Positions 1 through 5,971 of a stretch of 6,213 bases of DNA are shown piece by piece. The notes below the pieces were generated by a model. That model was not told where the DNA came from, did no database searches, and was given only the letters and a program-made list of their open reading frames with translations. The stretch covers positions 1 through 6,213 of the forward strand of contig JAHELX010000017.1 of NCBI GenBank assembly GCA_024643945.1, written 5' to 3'. This DNA is from Anaerolineales bacterium (GTDB lineage Bacteria > Chloroflexota > Anaerolineae > 4572-78 > NAK82). A program made the position numbers and the translations under genes. Within the stretch, counting starts at the first letter, position 1. Each line of letters opens with the position of its first letter.

Positions 1-2
1 AA

Positions 3-1217
3 GCCGACGTAAACTTCAAAGTCGTCAAGGACTTCATAGGCCGGGTACGCGAGCGGGCAGTAGGCATTGAGGTGATGCAAAGCCTGACGCCAGCTCAGCA
101 GGTCGTGAAGATCGTCAACGGAGAGTTGGTTGCCACGTTGGGAGAGCCGGCTCGACTCAACCTGGACGGGCCTACGCCCCACGTGGTCATGCTAGTCGGC
201 TTGCAAGGTTCTGGCAAGACGACAACCGCCTCTAAACTGGCGCTGCTCCTTAGAAAATCGAACCATCGCCCATTGCTGGTCGCAGCCGATACGCGCCGGC
301 CAGCGGCTATTGAGCAACTCCAGGTGTTGGGGCGGCAGCTCGATATCCCGGTGCATGCCGAAGGAACCGACATTTCACCTCTCCAGATTTGCGCCAATGC
401 CATCAAAAAAGCGCGCCAGGGAGCCTACGACGTCATCATTCTCGATACGGCCGGTCGTCTGCACATTGACGACACGCTGATGGACGAGTTGGCCCAGGTC
501 AAGGCGAGAACCGACCCGCAAGAGGTATTGCTCGTCGCGGACGCCATGACCGGTCAAGACGCAGTGCGGGTAGCCGAGAATTTTCACCAGCGAGTCGGGT
601 TAACCGGTCTCATCCTGACCAAAATTGACGGCGATGCCCGGGGCGGTGCGGCTATCTCGATCCGGACAGTGACGGGCGTGCCCATCAAGTTCCTGGGCAC
701 TGGTGAAAAAACCGGCGACCTTGAGCAATTTCACCCTGACCGAATGGCGTCGCGCATCCTGGGAATGGGTGACATTCTCACCCTCATCGAGCGGGCCGAG
801 AGCGCCCTCGACCAGGAAAAGGCGCAGCGCGCCGGGGAAAGATTACTGGCCGGCGATTTCAACCTGGAGGACTTCCTGGAGCAATTAGGCGAGGTGAAGA
901 AACTGGGCCCGTTAAACCAGCTCCTGGAAATGATACCCGGCATGGCCAACGTAAGCCGTGACTTATCGCCCGAACTGACCGACCAGCAATTTCGAAGTAT
1001 CGAGGCTATCATCTACTCCATGACCCTGGCTGAACGGCGCAACCCCAAGATTCTAAACGCTAGCCGTAAACGGCGCATTGCGCGCGGGAGCGGCACCAGC
1101 GTGCAGGAGGTAAATCAACTCCTGGCCCAATTTCGCCAGATGCAGCGGATGATGAAGCAACTTGGCGGAGGCAAGGGGCAACGGGGCTTGATGAACATGT
1201 TGGGGAGATTTCGATGA
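3..1217 (+). CDS. ffh: Signal recognition particle protein Ffh (SRP54 GTPase), 5' end missing
   Basis: Ffh binds 4.5S RNA and signal sequences of nascent chains and delivers ribosomes to FtsY at the membrane, driven by GTP. The reading frame is open from base 3, starting ADVNFKVVKDF, so the gene enters from outside the window; about 40 N-terminal residues are missing compared with the E. coli protein. GTG at 72 is therefore internal, not the start. Counting from base 3 (404 residues present): end of the N domain, P-loop GLQGSGKTTT at about 66-75, DTAGR at 148-152, TKIDGDARGG from 206 with the G4 TKxD, then the methionine-rich M domain with RNA-binding SRKRRIARGSG at about 354-364 and a C-terminal MQRMMKQLGGG. 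All key GTPase motifs are intact. It ends at TGA 1215-1217, followed by a hairpin and a new promoter, so it is probably the last gene of its transcript. Identification is certain from motifs. Confidence 0.97.
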   Translation, partial: ADVNFKVVKDFIGRVRERAVGIEVMQSLTPAQQVVKIVNGELVATLGEPARLNLDGPTPHVVMLVGLQGSGKTTTASKLALLLRKSNHRPLLVAADTRRPAAIEQLQVLGRQLDIPVHAEGTDISPLQICANAIKKARQGAYDVIILDTAGRLHIDDTLMDELAQVKARTDPQEVLLVADAMTGQDAVRVAENFHQRVGLTGLILTKIDGDARGGAAISIRTVTGVPIKFLGTGEKTGDLEQFHPDRMASRILGMGDILTLIERAESALDQEKAQRAGERLLAGDFNLEDFLEQLGEVKKLGPLNQLLEMIPGMANVSRDLSPELTDQQFRSIEAIIYSMTLAERRNPKILNASRKRRIARGSGTSVQEVNQLLAQFRQMQRMMKQLGGGKGQRGLMNMLGRFR

Positions 1218-1233
1218 ATTTCTCAAAAACCGG

Positions 1234-1268
1234 CTGGTGCCCCCCCAAAAAGGGCTCCAGTTAAGTTT
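1234..1268 (+). terminator. Candidate terminator hairpin after ffh
   Basis: CTGG-T-GCCC (1234-1242) pairs with GGGC-T-CCAG (1252-1260), with one T-T mismatch and a 9-base loop of C and A. A weak T-rich stretch (TTAAGTTT) follows. The position, just after the ffh stop and just before the rpsP promoter, fits a terminator. The poor U-tract makes it less certain than the one after nadD. Confidence 0.5.
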
Positions 1269-1292
1269 CATGTAAGTGCTGTATGCTATAAT
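1265..1292 (+). promoter_or_regulatory. Extended -10 promoter for rpsP
   Basis: TATAAT at 1287-1292 is preceded by TG one base upstream (TGCTATAAT, 1284-1292), a perfect extended -10 element. The best -35 at usable spacing is a weak GTTTCA at 1265-1270 (16-bp spacer), as is common when an extended -10 is present. The predicted transcription start is near 1299, giving a leader of about 60 bases before the rpsP ATG. The local sequence is distinctly AT-rich compared with the flanking genes. Confidence 0.75.
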
Positions 1293-1360
1293 TAAGAATA
1301 GCAATATTGATCTAAACTCGATAAACAGTCAAAGTTGATACGGAGGTAAACACAAAGTTT

Positions 1361-1861
1361 ATGGTTAAGATTCGTCTCAGACGTGTAGGTGCCAAAAAGC
1401 AGCCCAGCTACCGGGTAGTGGTTGCGGACTCCCGTTCACCACGCGGCGGTCGCTTCATCGAGACTATCGGCTTTTATAATCCACGGACTGAACCCCTAAC
1501 GGTCGAAATAAAAGAGGATCGGGCCCTGTATTGGCTTTCGCAAGGTGCTCAGCCGACCGAGGCTGTCGCTGGGCTGCTCAATCGCCTGGGGACGATGGAC
1601 CGTCTGACCAGGCTCAGGAGTGGGGAGGCGCTGGACACTTTACTCAGCGAGGCGGCTGCTGCCCGCCAGCAACTTGCTGAGGAAGCGTCGACAACACCCA
1701 AGGCACAGATAGAGACTCAACAAGCGGCCGAGGCTGAGGTTGCTGGAGTCGAGCAGGAAGCCCAAGAAGTAGCTGTCGCTGACTTGGAAGTGAATGCCGA
1801 GGGCACCGAAGACGTGGCCGATGCTGAAGAGACCATCGAACCGGCAGAGGAGAAAGCCTAG
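1361..1861 (+). CDS. rpsP: Small ribosomal subunit protein bS16 with long acidic C-terminal tail
   Basis: bS16 binds 16S rRNA early in 30S assembly. Residues 1-89 form the S16 domain: [37 protein letters not shown], and [16 protein letters not shown] near residues 58-73. The ATG has a strong Shine-Dalgarno, GGAGGT at 1342-1347, 13 bases upstream. The protein is 166 residues, about twice the usual 80-90. Residues 91-166 are a low-complexity tail with 21 D/E, only 3 K/R, and many A, Q and V; it should be disordered or loosely helical. Extended S16 tails occur in some phyla, and their role is not settled. The gene leads an rpsP-khpA-rimM-nadD cluster behind its own extended -10 promoter. The 66-base gap to khpA shows no terminator. 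Confidence 0.97.
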   Translation: MVKIRLRRVGAKKQPSYRVVVADSRSPRGGRFIETIGFYNPRTEPLTVEIKEDRALYWLSQGAQPTEAVAGLLNRLGTMDRLTRLRSGEALDTLLSEAAAARQQLAEEASTTPKAQIETQQAAEAEVAGVEQEAQEVAVADLEVNAEGTEDVADAEETIEPAEEKA

Positions 1862-1927
1862 TCTGGGTCGGCTGTTTCTCGCTCAGATCTCACCCCGTCT
1901 ACCCCCTCATGGAAGGAGGCAAGCCCG

Positions 1928-2164
1928 ATGTCCAACATGAAGGAACTCATCGAGTATATGGCCAAGTCCCTGGTCAACGACCCCGACTCTGTTGTTGTAC
2001 GAGAGATTGAGGGAGCCAGTGCAACCATCTTTGAGCTAAGCGTGGCGCCAGATGATATGGGGAGGGTCATCGGCAAGCAGGGGCGAGTGGCAAATGCGAT
2101 GCGTACCTTGTTGCGCGTCGCCGCCGTAAAAGAAGGTAAACGCGTCACCCTGGAGATTGTGTAG
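1928..2164 (+). CDS. khpA: KH-domain RNA-binding protein KhpA (YlqC/UPF0109 family)
   Basis: This is a 78-residue single KH-domain protein. Family members bind RNA, partner with KhpB/EloR in several Gram-positives, and influence cell division and ribosome or sRNA metabolism. The GxxG loop is visible as VIGKQGR (GKQG at residues 49-52), followed by a helix (ANAMRTLLRVAAVKEGK) and a final strand VTLEIV. The N-terminal MKELIEYMAKSLVNDPD is typical. The start at 1928 is supported by AAGGAGG at 1913-1919, 8 bases upstream; ATG at 1937 is a possible alternative but is 17 bases from the Shine-Dalgarno. It lies between rpsP and rimM, its usual place in many bacteria. Its stop TAG directly abuts the rimM ATG, so the two are likely translationally coupled. 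Confidence 0.93.
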   Translation: MSNMKELIEYMAKSLVNDPDSVVVREIEGASATIFELSVAPDDMGRVIGKQGRVANAMRTLLRVAAVKEGKRVTLEIV

Positions 2165-2734
2165 ATGCGGTCTGTTGGACCGACCGTAAAAGAGGAGAAG
2201 CGGGGCTCAAACCGGGATAGCAACCCGAATGAGCCTCGCTTTCTAGCCATTGGCCGTATCGTGAGACCTCACGGTGTGCAGGGCGAAATGGCGGTCGAGA
2301 TACTGACCGACTTCCCCGAACGCTTCGATACCATTGAAGTGGTTTACCTGGGGGATGCCCTGGAAGCTACAGCGTGGCAGGTAAGGGCCACTCGCTGGAA
2401 CAAGGAGCGTGTTTTGTTGACGTTGCAGGGCTGCGAAGACCGGACGGCCGCCGAACGCCTGCGTGGCTTGCTGGTTCAGATCCCGATTGAGGAAGCGATG
2501 CCGTTGCCAGAGGACGAATACTACGCGTATGAACTGATTGGTCTCGATGTGGTGACTGTGGAAGGGGAAGATTTGGGGCGAGTCAGCGACGTTCTCTTTA
2601 CGGCTGCCAACGACATCTACGTCGTCGTAGGCCCGCGGGGCCAGATTTTATTACCAGCTATCGCCGATGTCATTGATCGCGTTGACCTGGACGCAGGTCA
2701 AATGGTGGTGAAATTATTAGAAGGTCTGGCCTAG
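2165..2734 (+). CDS. rimM: Ribosome maturation factor RimM
   Basis: RimM binds uS19 and assists maturation of the 30S head and 16S processing. The RimM N-terminal domain opens with FLAIGRIVRPHGVQGEM at residues 26-42. The linker EDEYYAYELIGLDVV (116-130) leads into the PRC-barrel domain: GRVSDVLFTAANDIYVV (138-154) and ILLPAIADVIDRVDL (161-175), ending VVKLLEGLA. The length of 189 residues is slightly above the usual 165-180 because about 25 residues precede the conserved FLxIGRIV. No other ATG, GTG or TTG lies in frame before that motif, so ATG 2165 is the start. GGAG at 2152-2155, inside khpA, is the ribosome-binding site. Start and khpA stop are adjacent (TAGATG). The family's frequent next neighbour trmD is absent; nadD follows. 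Confidence 0.96.
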   Translation: MRSVGPTVKEEKRGSNRDSNPNEPRFLAIGRIVRPHGVQGEMAVEILTDFPERFDTIEVVYLGDALEATAWQVRATRWNKERVLLTLQGCEDRTAAERLRGLLVQIPIEEAMPLPEDEYYAYELIGLDVVTVEGEDLGRVSDVLFTAANDIYVVVGPRGQILLPAIADVIDRVDLDAGQMVVKLLEGLA

Positions 2735-2760
2735 GGACGTGCGGCTACGCCCTCCTCAAG

Positions 2761-2775
2761 GGAGCTTAAGACTTG
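2761..2775 (+). promoter_or_regulatory. Ribosome-binding site fixing the nadD TTG start
   Basis: GGAG at 2761-2764 sits 8 bases before TTG at 2773-2775. TTG encodes the first residue of the conserved MRLGILGGTFDP. No ATG or GTG is available in frame nearby that would keep this N terminus, so TTG is taken as the start. Confidence 0.75.
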
Positions 2776-3372
2776 CGACTTGGAATCCTCGGCGGCACCT
2801 TTGACCCCATCCACTTTGGACACCTGTTAGCAGCCGAAGAGGCGCGGGTGACTCTTCGCCTTGAGCGCGTGCTCTTTGCACCAGCCGGGATCCCACCTCA
2901 CAAGCAAGAAATCGGCATTTTGCCGGTAGCCCACCGGCTGGCAATGGTACGCCTGGCCATCGCCGACAACCCCGCGTTTGCCGTTACTACGGTTGACATT
3001 GACCGGCCCGGTCCCCACTACACAGTGGACATGGTCCGCCTGTTGCGTGATGAGTGGGGTACCAGTGCCGACCAGACATTCTTCATTATGGGGGCCGACT
3101 CTTTAGCAGATCTGCTCACCTGGCACCAACCGGCCCAGCTTGTTGAACTCTGCCGGCTGGCGGTGGTAGCGCGGCCCGGCTATCGCCCCGACCTGGCAAG
3201 GCTGGAAGCGGTTCTCCCAGACCTGAGGCGTCGACTGGATTGGGCGGAGATGCCGGTGCTGGGCATTTCGTCCAGCGACCTGCAGCGCCGGGTACGTGAA
3301 GGACGTTCCATTCGCTACCAGGTACCGTCCGCAGTGGCACAGTACGTGGCCGAGCATGGGCTGTATCGTTGA
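2773..3372 (+). CDS. nadD: Nicotinate-nucleotide adenylyltransferase NadD
   Basis: NadD transfers AMP from ATP to nicotinic acid mononucleotide, giving deamido-NAD and pyrophosphate in cytosolic NAD synthesis. The nucleotidyltransferase fold is clear: GILGGTFDPIHFGH at residues 4-17 with the (H/T)xGH motif as H14-F-G-H17, PAGIPPHKQ (37-45), HRLAMVRLAIADNP (54-67), FFIMGADSLADLLTWHQ (103-119), and the C-terminal ISSSDLQRRVREGRSIRY (165-182) followed by VPSAVAQYVAEHGLY. The last matches the family ISSTxIR...VPxxVxxYI region, with SSS-DL in place of the commoner SST-xI. The length of 199 residues is normal. It lies 38 bases after rimM and probably shares its transcript, which ends at the terminator downstream. 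The common partners rsfS and yqeK are not next to it here. Confidence 0.96.
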   Translation: MRLGILGGTFDPIHFGHLLAAEEARVTLRLERVLFAPAGIPPHKQEIGILPVAHRLAMVRLAIADNPAFAVTTVDIDRPGPHYTVDMVRLLRDEWGTSADQTFFIMGADSLADLLTWHQPAQLVELCRLAVVARPGYRPDLARLEAVLPDLRRRLDWAEMPVLGISSSDLQRRVREGRSIRYQVPSAVAQYVAEHGLYR

Positions 3373-3429
3373 GAGTTGCAGGTCAGGAGCTAGTGGTTGG
3401 CCAATGACGTAACGTAGTGGCTCTATCCG

Positions 3430-3479
3430 AAACCCGGTTTTGCCTGGTGCCACTTGCCAGGCAAAACCGGGTTTCTTTT
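3430..3479 (+). terminator. Strong intrinsic terminator after nadD
   Basis: An 18-bp perfect stem pairs 3430-3447 (AAACCCGGTTTTGCCTGG) with 3457-3474, around a 9-base loop. CTTTT follows at 3475-3479. It separates the rpsP-nadD unit from the transporter gene. The stem is long and its outer part reads AAACCCGG/CCGGGTTT. Palindromes of that type recur as dispersed elements in some bacterial genomes, so it may also be a copy of a repeat family; that cannot be judged from one copy. Confidence 0.85.
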
Positions 3480-3513
3480 GGGTTGATCTGTTTTTTGGAC
3501 TTGGAGAGGTGCT

Positions 3514-4698
3514 ATGTCTGTTGACACCGTGGCTAAGGCTGGGGTTGCTGAGGCCGAACGATTCCAAACAGACCGGGTGCTCACCATCGCCTCCGGCCAT
3601 GCCGTGCACGATACCTATACCGCTTTCCTACCGCCTCTTTTACCGGCCTTCATTGCCAATCTGTCCCTATCCACCACAGAAGCAGGGTTGCTGACGGTTT
3701 TCATTCAGGCACCGTCGCTGCTTCAGCCGTTTATCGGCCACCTGGCGGATCGCCTTAGCCTGCGCTACTTCGTGATCCTGGCTCCGGCCCTGACCGCAGT
3801 GATGATGAGCTTACTGGGTGTGGCGCCAGGCTATGCCCTGCTGGCTCTGCTGCTGACCGTGGCCGGCGTCAGTTCGGCCTGTCTTCACGCGGTGGCACCG
3901 GTGATGGCCGGCAGACTGTCAGGGCAAAGCCTGGGCCGGGGTATGGGCTTTTGGATGGTCGGCGGCGAGTTAGGGCGGACGCTGGGGCCCATCGTGATCG
4001 TCAGTGCCATCCAGTTGTTGACCCTGAAGGGCACGCCCTGGCTGATGATCGCCGGCCTGTTAGCCTCGGTCATTCTCTACGTCCGGCTCCGGGACGTGCC
4101 CGGGCGGCCTCCCAACGCCGGTCAAGGCCTGCCGTGGCGGGAAGCATTACGCAGTATGGGCCCGCTGCTGGTTCCATTGGTGGGCATTATCGTGGTGCGC
4201 TCTTTCATGATCACGGCGCTGACTACCTACTTACCCACCTTCTTGAGTAAGGAGGGCGCTGACCTCTGGCTTGCGGGTGCCTCACTTTCGGTATTGGAGG
4301 CGGCGGGGGTGGCCGGCGCATTGCTGGGAGGCTCGGTGAGTGACCGGCTGGGTCGTCGCCGGGTTCTATTGATTTCCCTGATAACCACCACGCTCTTTAT
4401 GCTGGTCTTTCTAGAGCTCAACGGCTGGGCCCGCTTCCCGGTTTTGCTGATATTGGGCTTGACAGCTCTGTCTATTACCCCGGTTGTCATGGCCCTGGTG
4501 CAGGAGAGTTTTCCCGACAACCGGGCATTGGCCAACGGCGTCTACATGGCCCTGAACTTTACCATCCGCTCGGGGGCGGTGGTGGTGGTGGGCATGCTGG
4601 GAGACTTGTTTGGGATGCGCCTGGCATTCACCGTCAGCGCCATCATCCCACTGCTAGGGGTGCCCTTTATTCTTCTGCTGCCAGGGAGAGCGCGATGA
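3514..4698 (+). CDS. Major facilitator superfamily transporter, fosmidomycin-resistance (Fsr)-like
   Basis: This is a 394-residue integral inner-membrane protein with about 12 hydrophobic helices, the usual MFS length. The start at 3514 is supported by GGAGAGG at 3503-3509. After a soluble N terminus of about 20 residues comes ASGHAVHDTYTAFLPPLLP (26-44), like the HxxxDxYxxFLPPLLP opening of Fsr-type proteins. The MFS loop 2-3 motif is GHLADRLSLR (75-84), with an equivalent loop GGSVSDRLGRRR (272-283) in the second half. CLHAVAPVMAGRL (123-135) followed by GFWMVGGELGRTLGP (145-159) matches the Fsr AFHPEAA...GG-LG region. Members export fosmidomycin or other drugs; the substrate here is unknown, and an endogenous metabolite is equally possible. 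It follows a strong terminator, but I see no convincing promoter before it. Its TGA overlaps an ATG (ATGA, 4695-4698) leading toward the queA-like frame. Confidence 0.88.
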   Translation: MSVDTVAKAGVAEAERFQTDRVLTIASGHAVHDTYTAFLPPLLPAFIANLSLSTTEAGLLTVFIQAPSLLQPFIGHLADRLSLRYFVILAPALTAVMMSLLGVAPGYALLALLLTVAGVSSACLHAVAPVMAGRLSGQSLGRGMGFWMVGGELGRTLGPIVIVSAIQLLTLKGTPWLMIAGLLASVILYVRLRDVPGRPPNAGQGLPWREALRSMGPLLVPLVGIIVVRSFMITALTTYLPTFLSKEGADLWLAGASLSVLEAAGVAGALLGGSVSDRLGRRRVLLISLITTTLFMLVFLELNGWARFPVLLILGLTALSITPVVMALVQESFPDNRALANGVYMALNFTIRSGAVVVVGMLGDLFGMRLAFTVSAIIPLLGVPFILLLPGRAR

Positions 4699-4709
4699 GA
4701 ACTGGGTGA
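4684..4709 (+). promoter_or_regulatory. Coupled start (ATGA) with ribosome-binding site that runs into a stop
   Basis: AGGGAG at 4683-4688 precedes ATG at 4695, which overlaps the transporter TGA (4696-4698). This ATG is in the same frame as the QueA-like N-terminal sequence but meets TGA at 4707 after four codons, and TAG at 4746 later. It looks like the former coupled start of the downstream gene. Confidence 0.45.
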
Positions 4710-4754
4710 CCCTCCTCATCACCCGCCATCTTTGATCACAATGGGTAGAACGAC

Positions 4755-5907
4755 CTGTTCCAATTTGAGCTTCCGCCGGAGCTTGAGGCGGGCGAACCGC
4801 CCGAGGCCCGCGGCCTGGCCCGCGACGAGGTGCGACTGATGGTATCGCACTATACCGACGACCGGGTGGACCACACACAGTTCCGCAAGATCGTGGATTT
4901 CCTCAACCCCGGGGACGTGCTGGTCATCAATACCAGCGGCACGCTGAATGCGGCGCTTAACGTCACCCGGGCGGATGGTACGTCCCTGGAGTTGCACCTT
5001 TCCACCCAACTCCCGGCGGATCTGTGGATCGTGGAATTGCGCCAACCGGGCGAGAGGGGCACCAAACCCTTTTACCAGGCGGCCCCCGGCGAGACCTTGC
5101 ATCTGCCCGGTGGCGGATCGGCCACACTGCTGGTGCCGTATCGCCCCGACCAACGGGCGGGGTATCACCCCGACCAGCGGGCGGGGTATCGCCCCGACCA
5201 GCGGGCGGGGTATCACCCCGACGATCATTCTGCTTTTTCAAAGGGTGCTGCTCGAGGAAGCCATGAAAGCCATGTCCGGTCGTGGATCGCGACCCTGCAC
5301 CTACCCTCCTCCCTGGAAGATTACCTGGCGCGCTACGGGTCCCCCATTCGTTACAGCTACGTCAAAGCGGCATTGGCTGATCTCCTACTACCAGACGGTC
5401 TACGCTACCCAGATGGGCAGCGCCGAAATGCCGTCGGCGGGGCGGGCCTTCACGCCAGAATTGTTGACGCAACTGATGGCGCGTGGGGTGCATATTATCC
5501 CACTGATCCTGCATACCGGCGTCGCCAGTCTTGAGGGTCACGAACCGCCCTACGAAGAGTTCTACCGCGTGCCCCTGGAGACAGCTCGCGCCGTCAACAT
5601 GGCACGAACGGCCGGCAAGCGGGTGGTGGCAGTTGGCACCACAGTGATGCGCGCGTTGGAGACGGTAGCTGACGAGGAAGGGTCAGTGCATCCCGGCCAG
5701 GGCTGGACGCGTCTGGTCATTACGCCTCAGCGCGGCCTCCGAGTAATAGACGGGTTACTGACCGGGCTGCACGAGCCGCGCGCCACACACCTGGCGATGC
5801 TAGAAGCGTTGGCCGGTCCCTATCATTTGCAGGTGGCCTATGCCGAAGCGATCCAGAGGGGCTATCTATGGCATGAATTTGGCGATTTGCACCTGATCCT
5901 GCCATGA
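4755..5907 (+). pseudogene. QueA-like protein (S-adenosylmethionine:tRNA ribosyltransferase-isomerase family), frame-disrupted
   Basis: QueA transfers and isomerises the ribosyl group of SAM onto preQ1-tRNA to make epoxyqueuosine. This gene belongs to a divergent QueA-like branch whose function is not established. Frame A (4755-5372) reads FELPPELEAGEPPEARGLAR, VRLMVSHYTDDRV, LNPGDVLVINTSGTLNAAL, PADLWIVELRQPG and YLARYGSPIRYSYVKAA. Frame B (5374-5907) continues WLISYYQTVYATQMGSAEMP, AGRAFTPELL, LHTGVASLEGHEPPYEEFYR, AVGTTVMRALETV and GLLTGLHEPRATHLAMLEAL, ending at TGA 5905. One extra base near 5373 separates the frames; removing it restores family spacing. There is no good in-frame start: TAG at 4746 precedes the homology, and GTG 4830 would drop about 25 conserved residues. 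A 24-bp in-frame tandem repeat inserts about 40 residues near 5139-5265. The repaired product is about 383 residues, longer than the usual 340-350. It could be a recent pseudogene or a live gene with assembly errors. Confidence 0.8.
5138..5222 (+). repeat. 24-bp tandem repeat, 3 full copies plus a partial fourth
   Basis: Units lie at 5138-5161, 5162-5185 and 5186-5209, with a 13-base partial copy at 5210-5222. In the QueA-like frame each unit encodes eight residues: YRPDQRAG, YHPDQRAG, YRPDQRAG, then YHPD. Units differ at the second codon (CGC/CAC alternating) and at a silent CAA/CAG. The unit length is a multiple of three, so copy number can change without breaking the frame. It sits at a variable loop of the QueA-like protein. 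Confidence 0.95.
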
Positions 5908-5928
5908 TGCGTGGTGCGAAAAAGGGGG

Positions 5929-5934
5929 TATAAT
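5929..5934 (+). promoter_or_regulatory. Candidate -10 box for the LysE-family gene
   Basis: A perfect TATAAT lies 21 bases after the queA-like stop and 37 bases before the TTG start of the next gene, giving a leader of about 30 bases. No good -35 hexamer is visible 16-18 bases upstream, so an activator may be needed or the match may be by chance. Confidence 0.5.
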
Positions 5935-5971
5935 CAGGGTACACTTCAATTCGGAGCTTGAGGTCGTAGAA

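Noticed and set aside
1299..1360. rpsP leader as a riboswitch or autoregulatory element
   Set aside because: The leader is only about 60 bases, AT-rich, and shows no stable hairpin or known motif.
3481..3525. TTGGAC and TTGACA hexamers near the transporter start as a promoter
   Set aside because: No matching -10 box falls at proper spacing upstream of the start codon; TTGACA lies inside the coding region.
3103..3609. Minus-strand open frame of 168 residues across the nadD end
   Set aside because: It reads antisense through nadD, the terminator and the transporter start, with no recognisable domain.
5138..5222. Short regular repeats resembling a CRISPR array
   Set aside because: Copies are directly adjacent with no spacers, differ by point changes, and are in frame with a coding sequence; no cas genes are present.
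4719..5228. Long minus-strand open frame (169 residues) with PRPLVG-type repeats
   Set aside because: It is the antisense reading of the QueA-like N-terminal region and the GC-rich tandem repeat; the plus-strand frame has clear family homology.
4948..5373. First part of the second QueA-like reading frame, upstream of 5374, as an independent start
   Set aside because: Residues before WLISYYQ in that frame are low-complexity arginine/proline shadow sequence; family homology there lies in the other frame.
5358..5380. Programmed ribosomal frameshift in the QueA-like gene
   Set aside because: No slippery motif, upstream Shine-Dalgarno-like stimulator or obvious downstream pseudoknot is visible, and the family is not known to use recoding.
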